A stretch of 6,957 nt of DNA from JBGPBY01 sp041481485 (GCA_041481485.1 JBGPBY010000398.1:1-6957); one strand, 5' to 3'. Positions 1-6,353 are shown, numbered from the stretch's first letter. A program made the numbers and translations. The notes: generated from the sequence alone by a model not told the origin.

Positions 1-476
1 AACAATTTGTCCAGGGGAATTGAAGTGACCGTGGGCGGAGCCGGCGGCGGATTATTCGGTGGCGGCGCTGCCGGCGGTGGCGGCGGATCATTTACCGTCA
101 CGCGCAGCGTATCAGCGGCAGCGGGGTTACACGGGCTGGTTGCCGTCGCGGTATAGGTGACCGAGGATGCGGGACTCACCTGGCGGCTCCCGTTTCCGGG
201 CGGGGTTACCGGTCCGATTCCAGGTTGGATGTCGACTGTCGTGGCGTTGTTTGCGTTCCACGTCAGCGTGATGGAATTGCCTCTCGGTATAGTAACGGCA
301 TCCGCACGCAGTGCAATTGTTGGAGGCGTGCATGGCGTTGCTGCTGGCGGAGTTGGAATAGCCGCTGCAGCTGGGGGTGGAGGCGGCGGAACCTTGGTTT
401 TCTTGCAGGCATACGACACAAACAGGACCGCCAGAATCAGGACTGTGGCGCGTTGCCAGGACTTTGATCGACTCAT
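1..476 (-). CDS. pal: Pal-like outer-membrane lipoprotein with Ig-like domain, N-terminal part (cut by window edge)
   Basis: The first 158 codons are visible, starting at ATG 476; the gene runs off the left edge without a stop. Residues 1-23 form a signal peptide (basic n-region, hydrophobic core ILAVLF) ending in S-Y-A-C, with Cys24 the likely lipidated residue; the lipobox is weak because -3 is Ser and -2 is Tyr. A run of six prolines follows (30-35), then a roughly 75-residue Ig-like beta-sandwich (about 51-128: TIALRA, ITLTWNANNATTVDI, VTYTATAT, LRVTV), then a second Pro-rich linker (131-147) and IPLDKL at the edge. Acidobacterial Pal proteins combine such an Ig-like module with a C-terminal OmpA peptidoglycan-binding domain; that domain would lie outside the window, so the Pal call rests on architecture and on position directly after tolB. 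A strong ribosome binding site fixes the start. The gene is last of the visible tol operon, 17 nt behind tolB. An unrelated Ig-domain lipoprotein remains possible. Confidence 0.75.
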   Translation of the reverse strand, partial: MSRSKSWQRATVLILAVLFVSYACKKTKVPPPPPPAAAAIPTPPAATPCTPPTIALRADAVTIPRGNSITLTWNANNATTVDIQPGIGPVTPPGNGSRQVSPASSVTYTATATSPCNPAAADTLRVTVNDPPPPPAAPPPNNPPPAPPTVTSIPLDKL

Positions 477-483
477 CCCAATG

Positions 484-489
484 ACCTCC
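484..489 (-). promoter_or_regulatory. Ribosome binding site of the pal-like gene
   Basis: On the minus strand GGAGGT lies 7 nt before the ATG at 476, in the 17-nt gap after the tolB stop. It is a near-perfect anti-16S match and supports both the start and strong independent initiation of this last visible tol gene. Confidence 0.85.
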
Positions 490-493
490 AGAG

Positions 494-1870
494 TTACGGT
501 TTGATATAGCCGGACCAGGCCGGCGATTTGTTGATGCCCGTGCGCGTAAGTTGCCGGACTTTGGTACCGTTTGCCAGCATCGAATACACCTGCAGCGTGC
601 CCCCGCGATTGGACTGAAATGCTATGAGCTTGCCATTGGGAGACCACGTGGGCCTTTCATTGTCTCCCGCATTCTGAGTCAGCTGAGTGTTCTTTCCGGT
701 TGAAAGATCCTGAACGTAGATGTCGTAGCGGGAGGTTCCCGATTTCTTCCACGCAAAGGCCAGGAAGCTTCCGTCTGGAGACCATGACGGCATTTCCGCA
801 TCGCCTCCTTCGTCGAGGAGACGCGTCAGGCTCGTTCCGTCGTCGTTCATCCGGTAGATCTGCTGCGTGCCGCTGCGATCCGAGACAAATGCAATCTGGT
901 GTCCTGTAGCGGGATTCCAAGTCGGCGACAAATCGCCGGACGTTCCGGAGGCTGAGCGCGGACTGATGCGCGTGATATTTCGTCCATTGGCGTCGGCGAT
1001 ATACAACTCGCTCCCTCGATTTCCGCGGGTACTCGTGAACGCAATGCGTTGTCCGTCCGGTGACCAGGCGGGCGCGGAGTTTTGTCCAATGGGAGAAGGG
1101 AACCGGGTCGAGGTCCCGTCTTTGAACGATATCACTTCAATGTTGGTCTCGATCCCCCGGAAGCTTTGAAATGCGATGCGCTGCCCATCCGGAGCCCACG
1201 CCGGTGTGAGCGCCAAATTATGCACTGCCGTCAACGGATAGACTCGGCTTCCGTCGTAATCCATCGTATAGATTTCCTTCACGCTTCCTCGTTCGGAAAC
1301 GTAGGCGATCTTGGTCATTGCCACGCCTTTGCCCAATCCCAGACTTTCAAGAATCTGATCGGCCCAGCTGTGCGCAACGTATCGGGCGGCTTCGTCATCA
1401 TCCTTGCCGCCGCCTATCCGCTGTCCGAGCATTTCCTGGCTCAGTTTCAAATCCATCAAATGGGCTTCCGCCGTAAACTGTCCTCTGAAATTTCCGGACG
1501 GCGGAACCGAAACGCTGCCGAATGTGATGTACTGTGCCTCTACGCCAGTAGTGGTCCATTCGGCCGGACGAATATCACCGAGCGCTGCAAATTTTCCGGC
1601 CGGATAGAAGCTGCGGCTGGCCAGAACGAGATTTCCGGCGAAATCCAGATCATTCCAAAGCGTTTCATTAAAGACATCCGCCAGATGGCTGATTTTGGAA
1701 TCGGAGGTGGACGGCTCGAATATCGGGACGGCGATACGGATGGCTTTCATGCCGACGCTGATGCCGATAGTGCCGATGTCATTTTGCCGGGAACGCAGCA
1801 TGGATGCGCCCAACGGCGCCATCAACAGTGCAGCAGTAAATTCGCGACGCGTGATCTTCTTATTGCACAT
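494..1870 (-). CDS. tolB: Tol-Pal system beta-propeller protein TolB
   Basis: TolB is a periplasmic protein that binds Pal and TolA. The 458-residue product has an N-terminal TolB_N-type domain (about 40-170) and a six-bladed propeller of PD40/WD40-like repeats. Repeat motifs are WAPDG (225), WSPDG (269), WNPATG (318), WSPDG (363) and WSPNG (409), and a closing SPAWS near the C-terminus resembles the PAWSP end of E. coli TolB. I chose ATG 1870, which overlaps the last 11 nt of the upstream TolA/TonB gene. A GTG at 1906 would add 12 residues with no signal-like character. From 1870 the protein begins M-C-N-K-K-I-T-R-R-E-F-T followed by a short hydrophobic stretch (AALLMAPLGA), a twin-arginine-like signal, whereas E. 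coli TolB uses Sec. No clear Shine-Dalgarno is seen, so translation is probably coupled to the gene before it. The family assignment is secure; the start and export route are less so. Confidence 0.93.
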   Translation of the reverse strand: MCNKKITRREFTAALLMAPLGASMLRSRQNDIGTIGISVGMKAIRIAVPIFEPSTSDSKISHLADVFNETLWNDLDFAGNLVLASRSFYPAGKFAALGDIRPAEWTTTGVEAQYITFGSVSVPPSGNFRGQFTAEAHLMDLKLSQEMLGQRIGGGKDDDEAARYVAHSWADQILESLGLGKGVAMTKIAYVSERGSVKEIYTMDYDGSRVYPLTAVHNLALTPAWAPDGQRIAFQSFRGIETNIEVISFKDGTSTRFPSPIGQNSAPAWSPDGQRIAFTSTRGNRGSELYIADANGRNITRISPRSASGTSGDLSPTWNPATGHQIAFVSDRSGTQQIYRMNDDGTSLTRLLDEGGDAEMPSWSPDGSFLAFAWKKSGTSRYDIYVQDLSTGKNTQLTQNAGDNERPTWSPNGKLIAFQSNRGGTLQVYSMLANGTKVRQLTRTGINKSPAWSGYIKP

Positions 1871-2639
1871 AATCAAAATAAAAGCGGACGGCCACATCGG
1901 AACCACGATATTCCGTCGGCAGAGGTTGCAGCTTCGCGCGCCGTATGGCCCGCAGGGCGGCGCTTTCCATCAGAGTTGGGTTGTCATTGGGTTTTTCCAG
2001 TTGAGCTTCGAATACCGTACCGTCTCGCTTGATCCTGAATGTCACATACACGCGTGGCGACCGCTGTTGAGACACTACTCCTTGAGAAGTCCATACGTCG
2101 GCAATAATCCGCTTCATCGATTCGACGTAAGGTCCAAATTGCGTGCCGAACGTTCCATTGCCGAACTCCGCCCCGATGGGACCACCCTGGCCGCTTTGAC
2201 CATACTTCAGGGACGGACTTCCTCCATTGGCATCATAGGCAACTGCATTTGAAGGCGCGGTCGAAGGTTTGTCGTTCGTACTCTTCGTCGCGGCTGGTTT
2301 CGGTTCCGGCTTTGACGTTGCATTTTTTGATGGCAACTTGACCGCATCGGGATCCGGTAATGGCGCCACCGTCTTTGGGGCGGGTTCGCTCTTGTACAAA
2401 GACTTGGATTCGCTATTCGGTGAATCTGTCGCAGTCGACGGCGGAGCAGGCAGCGAAATTCCCGGGGAGGCACTGACAATTTTCACGGTGACACCGCCGG
2501 TGCCGCCGTTCGGCGAGCCCCAACTGACGGGATGCGCAACGAAAAGGGTTGGCGCGATGAACACCAGAAGAACTATGGACGCATGCAGCGCCACCGATGC
2601 CAATATCCAGCGTTCGAATTTTTCACGTGCGGTCTTCAT
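1860..2639 (-). CDS. tolA: TolA/TonB-type energy-transducing periplasm-spanning protein
   Basis: The 259-residue protein has a short cytoplasmic N-terminus, one membrane anchor (about 11-35), a long Pro/Lys/Ser/Ala-rich linker (about 60-165) and a C-terminal TonB_C domain (about 170-258, including the stretch YVTFRIKRDGTVFEAQLEKP). In the anchor, Ser15 and His19 match the S-x3-H part of the SHLS motif by which TonB and TolA couple to ExbBD/TolQR. It lacks the long helical middle domain of E. coli TolA and would be named TonB on sequence alone. Its place between tolR and tolB argues for the TolA role: carrying motor force from TolQR to TolB-Pal. The ATG overlaps the tolR stop as ATGA and the 3' end overlaps tolB by 11 nt, so expression is coupled on both sides. 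The domain is certain; the choice of TolA over TonB is from context. Confidence 0.88.
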   Translation of the reverse strand: MKTAREKFERWILASVALHASIVLLVFIAPTLFVAHPVSWGSPNGGTGGVTVKIVSASPGISLPAPPSTATDSPNSESKSLYKSEPAPKTVAPLPDPDAVKLPSKNATSKPEPKPAATKSTNDKPSTAPSNAVAYDANGGSPSLKYGQSGQGGPIGAEFGNGTFGTQFGPYVESMKRIIADVWTSQGVVSQQRSPRVYVTFRIKRDGTVFEAQLEKPNDNPTLMESAALRAIRRAKLQPLPTEYRGSDVAVRFYFDYVQ

Positions 2640-3079
2640 TTCGAACTCTTGCCATTCGTCGGGGCGGATCTTTCGAGAGGTTCCGTCACCATGCTGACGT
2701 TTTCAATACCGGCTGATTTCAGCTTGTCCATGACCGTAAGCAGAGTCCCGACGAGCGCATCCTTATCTGACCGGACATAGACGCTGATATTTTTCTCACC
2801 CGGTTTCCGTTCCTTAATTTTATCAACCAATTGGTTGATATTCACGGGATCATTCTGCAGATAAATCATCTCGTTCTGCGTGATGGAAATCACCAGCCGC
2901 TCCTCGGTAATTTCACGCGTAAATTGAGTTTTTGGAACGTGAACTTCGACTCCGGACTGTATCACCGGAGCAGTCACCATGAAGATAATCAGCAGCACGA
3001 GCACAATATCGATGAATGGAACCATGTTGATTTCCGACAGTGTTGTTCGAGTTGTGCCGTCTCGCGCCGTGAATGCCAT
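2636..3079 (-). CDS. tolR: Biopolymer transport protein TolR (ExbD family)
   Basis: This 147-residue inner-membrane protein is a component of the proton-driven TolQR motor. It has a short cytoplasmic N-terminus, one transmembrane helix (about 21-41) and a periplasmic ExbD/TolR domain (about 45-135). The helix begins INMVPFIDIVLVLLIIFMV and contains Asp24, equivalent to the essential proton-carrying Asp23 of E. coli TolR. The start codon directly abuts the tolQ stop (TAAATG), and GAGGAA lies 12 nt upstream inside tolQ, so translation is probably coupled. The 3' end overlaps the TolA/TonB start by 4 nt. Length and motif are normal. ExbD serving TonB is the only real alternative, and the tolB and pal-like genes downstream favour TolR. 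Confidence 0.94.
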   Translation of the reverse strand: MAFTARDGTTRTTLSEINMVPFIDIVLVLLIIFMVTAPVIQSGVEVHVPKTQFTREITEERLVISITQNEMIYLQNDPVNINQLVDKIKERKPGEKNISVYVRSDKDALVGTLLTVMDKLKSAGIENVSMVTEPLERSAPTNGKSSK

Positions 3080-3760
3080 TTAGCGTTCGTGTTCCTCGAG
3101 GATTGCCAGCATTTCCGCCTGCAGGTCATCCATTTGTCCGCCAATGTTGCGAATTTTACCGACAAACTGGTTATAGAAAATCACAGCCGGGATTGCCGCA
3201 AACAACCCAAAGGCCGTCGCGATGAGCGCTTCGGCAATGCCGGGCCCTACGGCCCGCAACGTCGCCGTGTCCGCATTGGACAAGCCCATGAATGACGTCA
3301 ATACACCCCACACTGTTCCGAACAGCCCGATAAATGGCGCTACCGAAGCGGTGGTGGCAAGAAACGTAAGTCTGTTTTCCAGCCCGGAAAGTTCCGCAGC
3401 GGCAGATCGCTGCATGATCCGTTGGAGAGTTGCCGAGCTGGCGGTCTTTGCGGCAATGGAGCCCTGTGACTTATGGCCGCCGGGCTGCAGTAACGCAACG
3501 GCGCTGTTGAACAAGGGCACCAATGGCGTAAATCGAAGCGTTTCGCAGGCTCCTGAGATTTCCGAAAGGGAAATACCTTTGCGAAAGATCTTCCAGAAGG
3601 TTTCCGATTCGCGGCTGACTTTTCGCAGCAGAAGCAACTTCGACAGAATGATTCCCCACGACCAGACCGAAAAGCAAAGAAGCAGAAAAAGAACGATGCG
3701 GGCTACCGGCCCGGTTCCCCGCAGCAGAGCAATGAAATCGACTTGCGCCTCAATCAGCAT
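3080..3760 (-). CDS. tolQ: Proton channel protein TolQ (MotA/TolQ/ExbB family)
   Basis: TolQ is the channel-forming inner-membrane subunit that works with TolR to drive TolA using the proton motive force. The 226-residue protein has the expected three transmembrane helices (about 19-41, 134-157 and 172-196) with a large cytoplasmic loop between the first two. Hallmarks are SVAPFIGLFGTVWGVLTSF at the second helix and GPGIAEALIATAFGLFAAIP leading through the third. ATG 3760 is the first start after an in-frame stop. A GAGG at 3777-3774 lies 13 nt upstream, longer than ideal. It is the first gene of the tol operon and diverges from recN across a 167-nt gap that holds a REP-like pair. I see no strong sigma70-type promoter in the 40 nt between the repeat and the start, so the operon promoter may lie within or beyond the repeats. 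Confidence 0.94.
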   Translation of the reverse strand: MLIEAQVDFIALLRGTGPVARIVLFLLLCFSVWSWGIILSKLLLLRKVSRESETFWKIFRKGISLSEISGACETLRFTPLVPLFNSAVALLQPGGHKSQGSIAAKTASSATLQRIMQRSAAAELSGLENRLTFLATTASVAPFIGLFGTVWGVLTSFMGLSNADTATLRAVGPGIAEALIATAFGLFAAIPAVIFYNQFVGKIRNIGGQMDDLQAEMLAILEEHER

Positions 3761-3800
3761 GAAAACGTTTTTACCTCATGGTGTATGCGCCGTCCCCATT

Positions 3801-3883
3801 TCCAACTGTAGGCGCGGTCCATGACCGCGCAATATCCATAATCGAGAGACTGTGCGCGGTCATAGACCGCGCCTACAGTTGGA
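3801..3883. repeat. REP-like doublet (two GTAG hairpins, head-to-head)
   Basis: Two 30-nt arms, 3801-3830 and 3854-3883, are inverted copies with one mismatch (3820 against 3864) around a 23-nt spacer. Each arm is itself a hairpin: GTAG at 3808-3811, then an 8-bp stem GCGCGGTC/GACCGCGC with a 3-nt loop; the right arm has the same layout on the other strand. A GTAG tetranucleotide just 5' of a GC-rich hairpin, in inverted pairs, is the known design of REP/BIME elements mobilised by RAYT (TnpA-REP) transposases. No such transposase is in the window. The doublet sits in the divergent tolQ/recN promoter gap, ending 6 nt before the proposed recN -35 box and 40 nt from the tolQ start. The structure is directly visible; the RAYT link is inferred. 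Confidence 0.9.
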
Positions 3884-3889
3884 TCACCA

Positions 3890-3918
3890 TTGCATGTGGC
3901 ACAGTGATGGCTTATAAC
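3890..3918 (+). promoter_or_regulatory. Possible sigma70-type promoter of recN
   Basis: TTGCAT (3890-3895) and TATAAC (3913-3918) are separated by 17 nt. The -10 box matches the consensus at 5 of 6 positions and the -35 box at its TTG. Initiation would be expected near 3925, about 3 nt before the recN ATG, implying an almost leaderless message. A small palindrome, TGTG-G-CACA (3895-3903), lies at the edge of the spacer and could be an operator. No E. coli-type LexA box (CTGT-N8-ACAG) is seen here. Confidence 0.42.
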
Positions 3919-3927
3919 GCAGACAGT

Positions 3928-5577
3928 ATGCTTCGCTTCCTCAGAGTCCGGCATTTCGCATTGATTGAGCAACTCGAACTCCATTTTCATTCCGGTTTTA
4001 ACCTGCTTTCCGGCGAGACCGGAGCCGGAAAATCCATTCTCGTCGACGCTCTTGGACTGTTGACCGGCGCAAAGGCATCGGTGGAGGCCATTCGATCCGG
4101 CGAATCGCGTGCCATTGTCGAAGCCGTCTTCGAGGCCGATCGCGGCACCGAACTTGAACGTCTCGGTCTGGATGCCGGAGACGGGTTGATCATCCGCCGC
4201 GAAATCTCGGCAGACGGACGCAACCGCGTCTTTATCAACAATCAGCCCACCACTGTCGCGGCGCTCCGAGAAGTTGCCGCGTCTCTTCTCGATATTCATG
4301 GTCAGCACGACCAACAGACTCTTTTGGAACCTGCCAGCCAGCTTACACTGGTGGACATCTTTGCCGGCGCGACCAATGCTGCCGAGACCGTTCGCGATCT
4401 GGACGCCGAAATCCAGTCGGTCCGGAGCGAATTGAGTGATCTTCTCAGCGAACACGCCCGCAAGGTCGAGCGCCTCGATCTGCTCAGTTTTCAGCATGAC
4501 GAAATCCTGAAAGCAAATCCCAGACCGGGAGAGGCGGAAGAATCGCGCCATAAACTCGATGTGTTGTCCCATACCGGCAAACTGCTCGATGCCGCGACGC
4601 ATGGGTACGATGTACTCTACGATTCGGAAACCTCAGTAAGTTCCACGCTGGGACAGACCGAACGCGCGCTAAGAGATGCATCCCAATTTGATCCAAGACT
4701 TCTCCCTATTATCGAACAGGCGGAATCCGCCCGCATACTGATTCAGGACATCGCCTGCGCGCTCCGCGACTATGCGGCGCGTATCGATGCCGATCCCATA
4801 GAACTTGAACGTCTGCAATCGCGTCTCTCCGAACTCGAGAGACTGCAGCGGAAATACGGCCCGGACCTGTTGGGACACCTCAACAGGGTACAGTCGGAAA
4901 TGGACAGCATTGGTCTCTCCGAATCACGAAAGGAAGCGCTGGGCCAGAAACTATCCGAACTTCAGAGTCAATATGAAAAAGCCGCCGCGGCCCTCAGCCG
5001 AAAACGCCGGTCGGCTTCCCGGAAACTCGAAGAGCAGGTTGCTCTGGAACTGAAATCCCTGGCAATGCCGAATGCCCGCTTCGAAATCCGCTGGTCGGAT
5101 GTCACGCCTGGCCGAGCACGGGGAATCGACAAGGTGGAATTCCGGATTTCTGCCAATCCAGGAGAGGAACCCCGTCCACTGGAACGGATTGCCTCCGGTG
5201 GAGAGTTGTCCCGCATCATGCTCGCTCTTCGCACGGTCATGACCGAAAATGAAGCCGGGAAAACTCTGGTTTTTGATGAAGTCGACGCGGGTATTGGCGG
5301 CAAGGCCGCTGAAACCGTGGGACTCAAACTGCAGGAATTGTCGCACCGCTACCAGGTGCTTTGTGTGACGCACCTGGCTCAAATCGCCGCGTTTGCCGGA
5401 CATCAATATCGTATCGAAAAAACTGTTTCCGACGGAAGGACGGTCACGCGCGTGGAGCCGCTGACCGGAACCGATCGCGTGGAAGAACTTGCGCGCATGA
5501 TGAGCGGCACCCGCGTTACGGAGGCGGCGCGCGCCCATATTAAGGAGCTGCTGGCACATTCCGGGAGAGCCAAATAG
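3928..5577 (+). CDS. recN: DNA repair ATPase RecN (SMC-like)
   Basis: RecN is a cytoplasmic SMC-like ATPase acting early in double-strand break repair. The 549-residue product has the normal family length. The N-terminal half-domain carries Walker A GETGAGKS (29-36) and the NNQPTTVAALREVAASLLDIHGQHDQQ stretch, shown here as NNQPTTVAALRE and IHGQHDQQ. A charged coiled-coil region (about 150-360) follows. The C-terminal half has the ABC signature SGGELSR (423-429), Walker B TLVFDE (446-451) and DAGIGG (453-458). I chose ATG 3928 because MLRFLRVRHFALIEQLELHF is the canonical RecN N-terminus. Reading further upstream, from 3778, only adds codons drawn from the REP-like doublet. No Shine-Dalgarno precedes 3928, consistent with a very short leader. 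The gene ends in tandem in-frame stops, TAG TAA. It is divergent from the tol operon. Confidence 0.96.
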   Translation: MLRFLRVRHFALIEQLELHFHSGFNLLSGETGAGKSILVDALGLLTGAKASVEAIRSGESRAIVEAVFEADRGTELERLGLDAGDGLIIRREISADGRNRVFINNQPTTVAALREVAASLLDIHGQHDQQTLLEPASQLTLVDIFAGATNAAETVRDLDAEIQSVRSELSDLLSEHARKVERLDLLSFQHDEILKANPRPGEAEESRHKLDVLSHTGKLLDAATHGYDVLYDSETSVSSTLGQTERALRDASQFDPRLLPIIEQAESARILIQDIACALRDYAARIDADPIELERLQSRLSELERLQRKYGPDLLGHLNRVQSEMDSIGLSESRKEALGQKLSELQSQYEKAAAALSRKRRSASRKLEEQVALELKSLAMPNARFEIRWSDVTPGRARGIDKVEFRISANPGEEPRPLERIASGGELSRIMLALRTVMTENEAGKTLVFDEVDAGIGGKAAETVGLKLQELSHRYQVLCVTHLAQIAAFAGHQYRIEKTVSDGRTVTRVEPLTGTDRVEELARMMSGTRVTEAARAHIKELLAHSGRAK

Positions 5578-5583
5578 TAATGG

Positions 5584-5611
5584 TTGTTATTTCGTAGCTG
5601 CGGTATATACA
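5584..5611 (+). promoter_or_regulatory. Possible promoter of the DUF151 nuclease gene
   Basis: TTGTTA (5584-5589) and TATACA (5606-5611) are 16 nt apart, in the 64-nt gap after recN. Initiation near 5618 would give a leader of about 24 nt that contains the strong ribosome binding site. Both boxes match the consensus at about 4 of 6 positions, so this is tentative; read-through from recN is equally possible. Confidence 0.38.
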
Positions 5612-5629
5612 TTGCTAGAGGAAGTCAAA

Positions 5630-5635
5630 AGGAGG
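5630..5635 (+). promoter_or_regulatory. Ribosome binding site that sets a GTG start
   Basis: AGGAGG lies 6 nt before GTG 5642 and 18 nt before ATG 5654. The spacing favours the GTG start and rules against the TTG at 5612, which is upstream of this site. Confidence 0.85.
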
Positions 5636-5641
5636 ATTGCC

Positions 5642-6127
5642 GTGGAAGTCGAAATGAAAATCCGGGGCCTGATGATGGATCCCATTACCAACATGCCCAT
5701 TGTGATCCTCAAGGAAGCCTCCGGCAGCAATATCCTTCCAATTTGGGTCGGAGTCTACGAAGCCAACGCCATCCAGCTCGAAATCGAAAAAGTGGTGACG
5801 CCCCGCCCGATGACTCACGATTTGATCAAAAGCGTTCTACTTGGATTGCAGGCTCACGTTCAGAAAATCGTCGTCACGAACATTAAAGATGACACGTTTT
5901 ACGCCGTGATATGGGTTGAGCGTGAAGGCCAGCTGGTCTCCATAGACTCGCGTCCGAGCGACGCACTTGCCCTGGCCCTGCGCATCGATTGTCCGATCTT
6001 TGTCGAAGATGCGGTGCTCGTTTCCTCCAGAAGTCAGAGTGCCGCCAAAGAGGGAATCAACAACGAGGAATTGAAGCGTTTCCTCGAGAACCTCAACGAC
6101 GAAGACCTCGGCAAGTACAAGATGTGA
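5642..6127 (+). CDS. Bifunctional nuclease family protein (DUF151/BFN)
   Basis: The 161-residue protein belongs to the DUF151 (BFN) family, whose plant members have reported DNase and RNase activity; the bacterial physiological role is not well defined. The whole domain is present. It starts MEVEMKIRGLMMDP, with PIWVG at 33-37, PRPMTHDL at 54-61 and the family hallmark IDSRPSDALALALR at 101-114. The acidic C-terminal tail EELKRFLENLNDEDLGKY resembles many bacterial homologues and there is no fused UVR domain. GTG 5642 is chosen from the ribosome binding site; ATG 5654 would remove four residues and a TTG at 5612 would add ten unlikely ones. It lies 64 nt after recN on the same strand, which permits co-expression with DNA repair, and it has a possible promoter of its own. 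Family assignment is firm; nuclease activity is inferred. Confidence 0.92.
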   Translation: MEVEMKIRGLMMDPITNMPIVILKEASGSNILPIWVGVYEANAIQLEIEKVVTPRPMTHDLIKSVLLGLQAHVQKIVVTNIKDDTFYAVIWVEREGQLVSIDSRPSDALALALRIDCPIFVEDAVLVSSRSQSAAKEGINNEELKRFLENLNDEDLGKYKM

Positions 6128-6137
6128 GCTTGCTGTG

Positions 6138-6180
6138 GCCGCGCACATTCTCGAATTGAGAAATCGCGCAAGGACGCGGC
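6138..6180. terminator. Weak stem-loop just downstream of the DUF151 gene
   Basis: TTCTC (6148-6152) pairs with GAGAA (6158-6162), and GCCGCG (6138-6143) with CGCGGC (6175-6180), giving a possible two-layer stem 10 nt after the stop codon. There is no T-run, so it is not a canonical intrinsic terminator. It could stabilise the 3' end or simply be chance. Confidence 0.25.
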
Positions 6181-6207
6181 TTCGCAGTGACATTCTGTTT
6201 CTATTCC

Positions 6208-6228
6208 CAGCCGCGTTAGCGGCGGCAG
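6208..6228 (+). repeat. Palindromic unit A
   Basis: CAG, then stem GCCGC/GCGGC around loop GTTA (6215-6218), then GGCAG. It belongs to the same family as D and F, which are on the opposite strand and have the 3-nt loop GGA in this orientation. Confidence 0.75.
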
Positions 6229-6232
6229 TTCC

Positions 6233-6256
6233 TTAGCCACCGGCGTCAGCCGGTGG
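6233..6256 (+). repeat. REP-like unit B (TTAG plus 8-bp hairpin)
   Basis: TTAG (6233-6236) precedes stem CCACCGGC/GCCGGTGG (6237-6244 and 6249-6256) with loop GTCA. It is the plus-strand counterpart of E; its tetranucleotide differs from GTAG by one base. Confidence 0.85.
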
Positions 6257-6280
6257 AAATTCACCAGATAAGACTCAGAG

Positions 6281-6300
6281 TGCCGTAGGCACGGCAGATC
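6281..6300 (+). repeat. Palindromic unit C
   Basis: Stem TGCCGT/ACGGCA (6281-6286 and 6291-6296) with loop AGGC, followed by GATC. The GGCAGATC end is repeated in inverted form at the start of unit D, forming the inner layer of the nested block. Confidence 0.7.
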
Positions 6301-6353
6301 AAAGAATCCGACGGCGTACGTCTATCGATCGGCAATGTATGGATTCTCTGGAT

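Noticed and set aside
35..90. Plus-strand G-rich tracts as a G-quadruplex
   Set aside because: The tracts are mostly GG and follow from Pro and Ala codons on the minus strand; only weak two-tetrad structures would be possible.
1871..1906. GTG start of tolB at 1906
   Set aside because: It would add a 12-residue stretch unlike a signal n-region and a 47-nt overlap; ATG 1870 gives a signal-like N-terminus and a short overlap.
1082..2032. Long plus-strand open frame opposite tolB and tolA (316 codons)
   Set aside because: It is antisense to two well-supported genes and its translation has no recognisable motif or family character.
3801..3883. Intrinsic terminator or tRNA-like fold
   Set aside because: No T-run follows either hairpin, the arms have REP-type structure, and no acceptor or anticodon arms are present.
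3778..3927. Upstream extension of recN by 50 codons (start at 3778)
   Set aside because: The added codons are mostly the REP-like doublet, and residue 51 begins the canonical RecN N-terminus (MLRFLRVRHF).
3754..4602. Long minus-strand open frame opposite recN (282 codons)
   Set aside because: It is a shadow of RecN codons and of the REP hairpins; no domain is visible.
4951..5559. Minus-strand open frame opposite the RecN C-terminal half
   Set aside because: RecN Walker B and signature motifs lie on the other strand; this frame has no family features.
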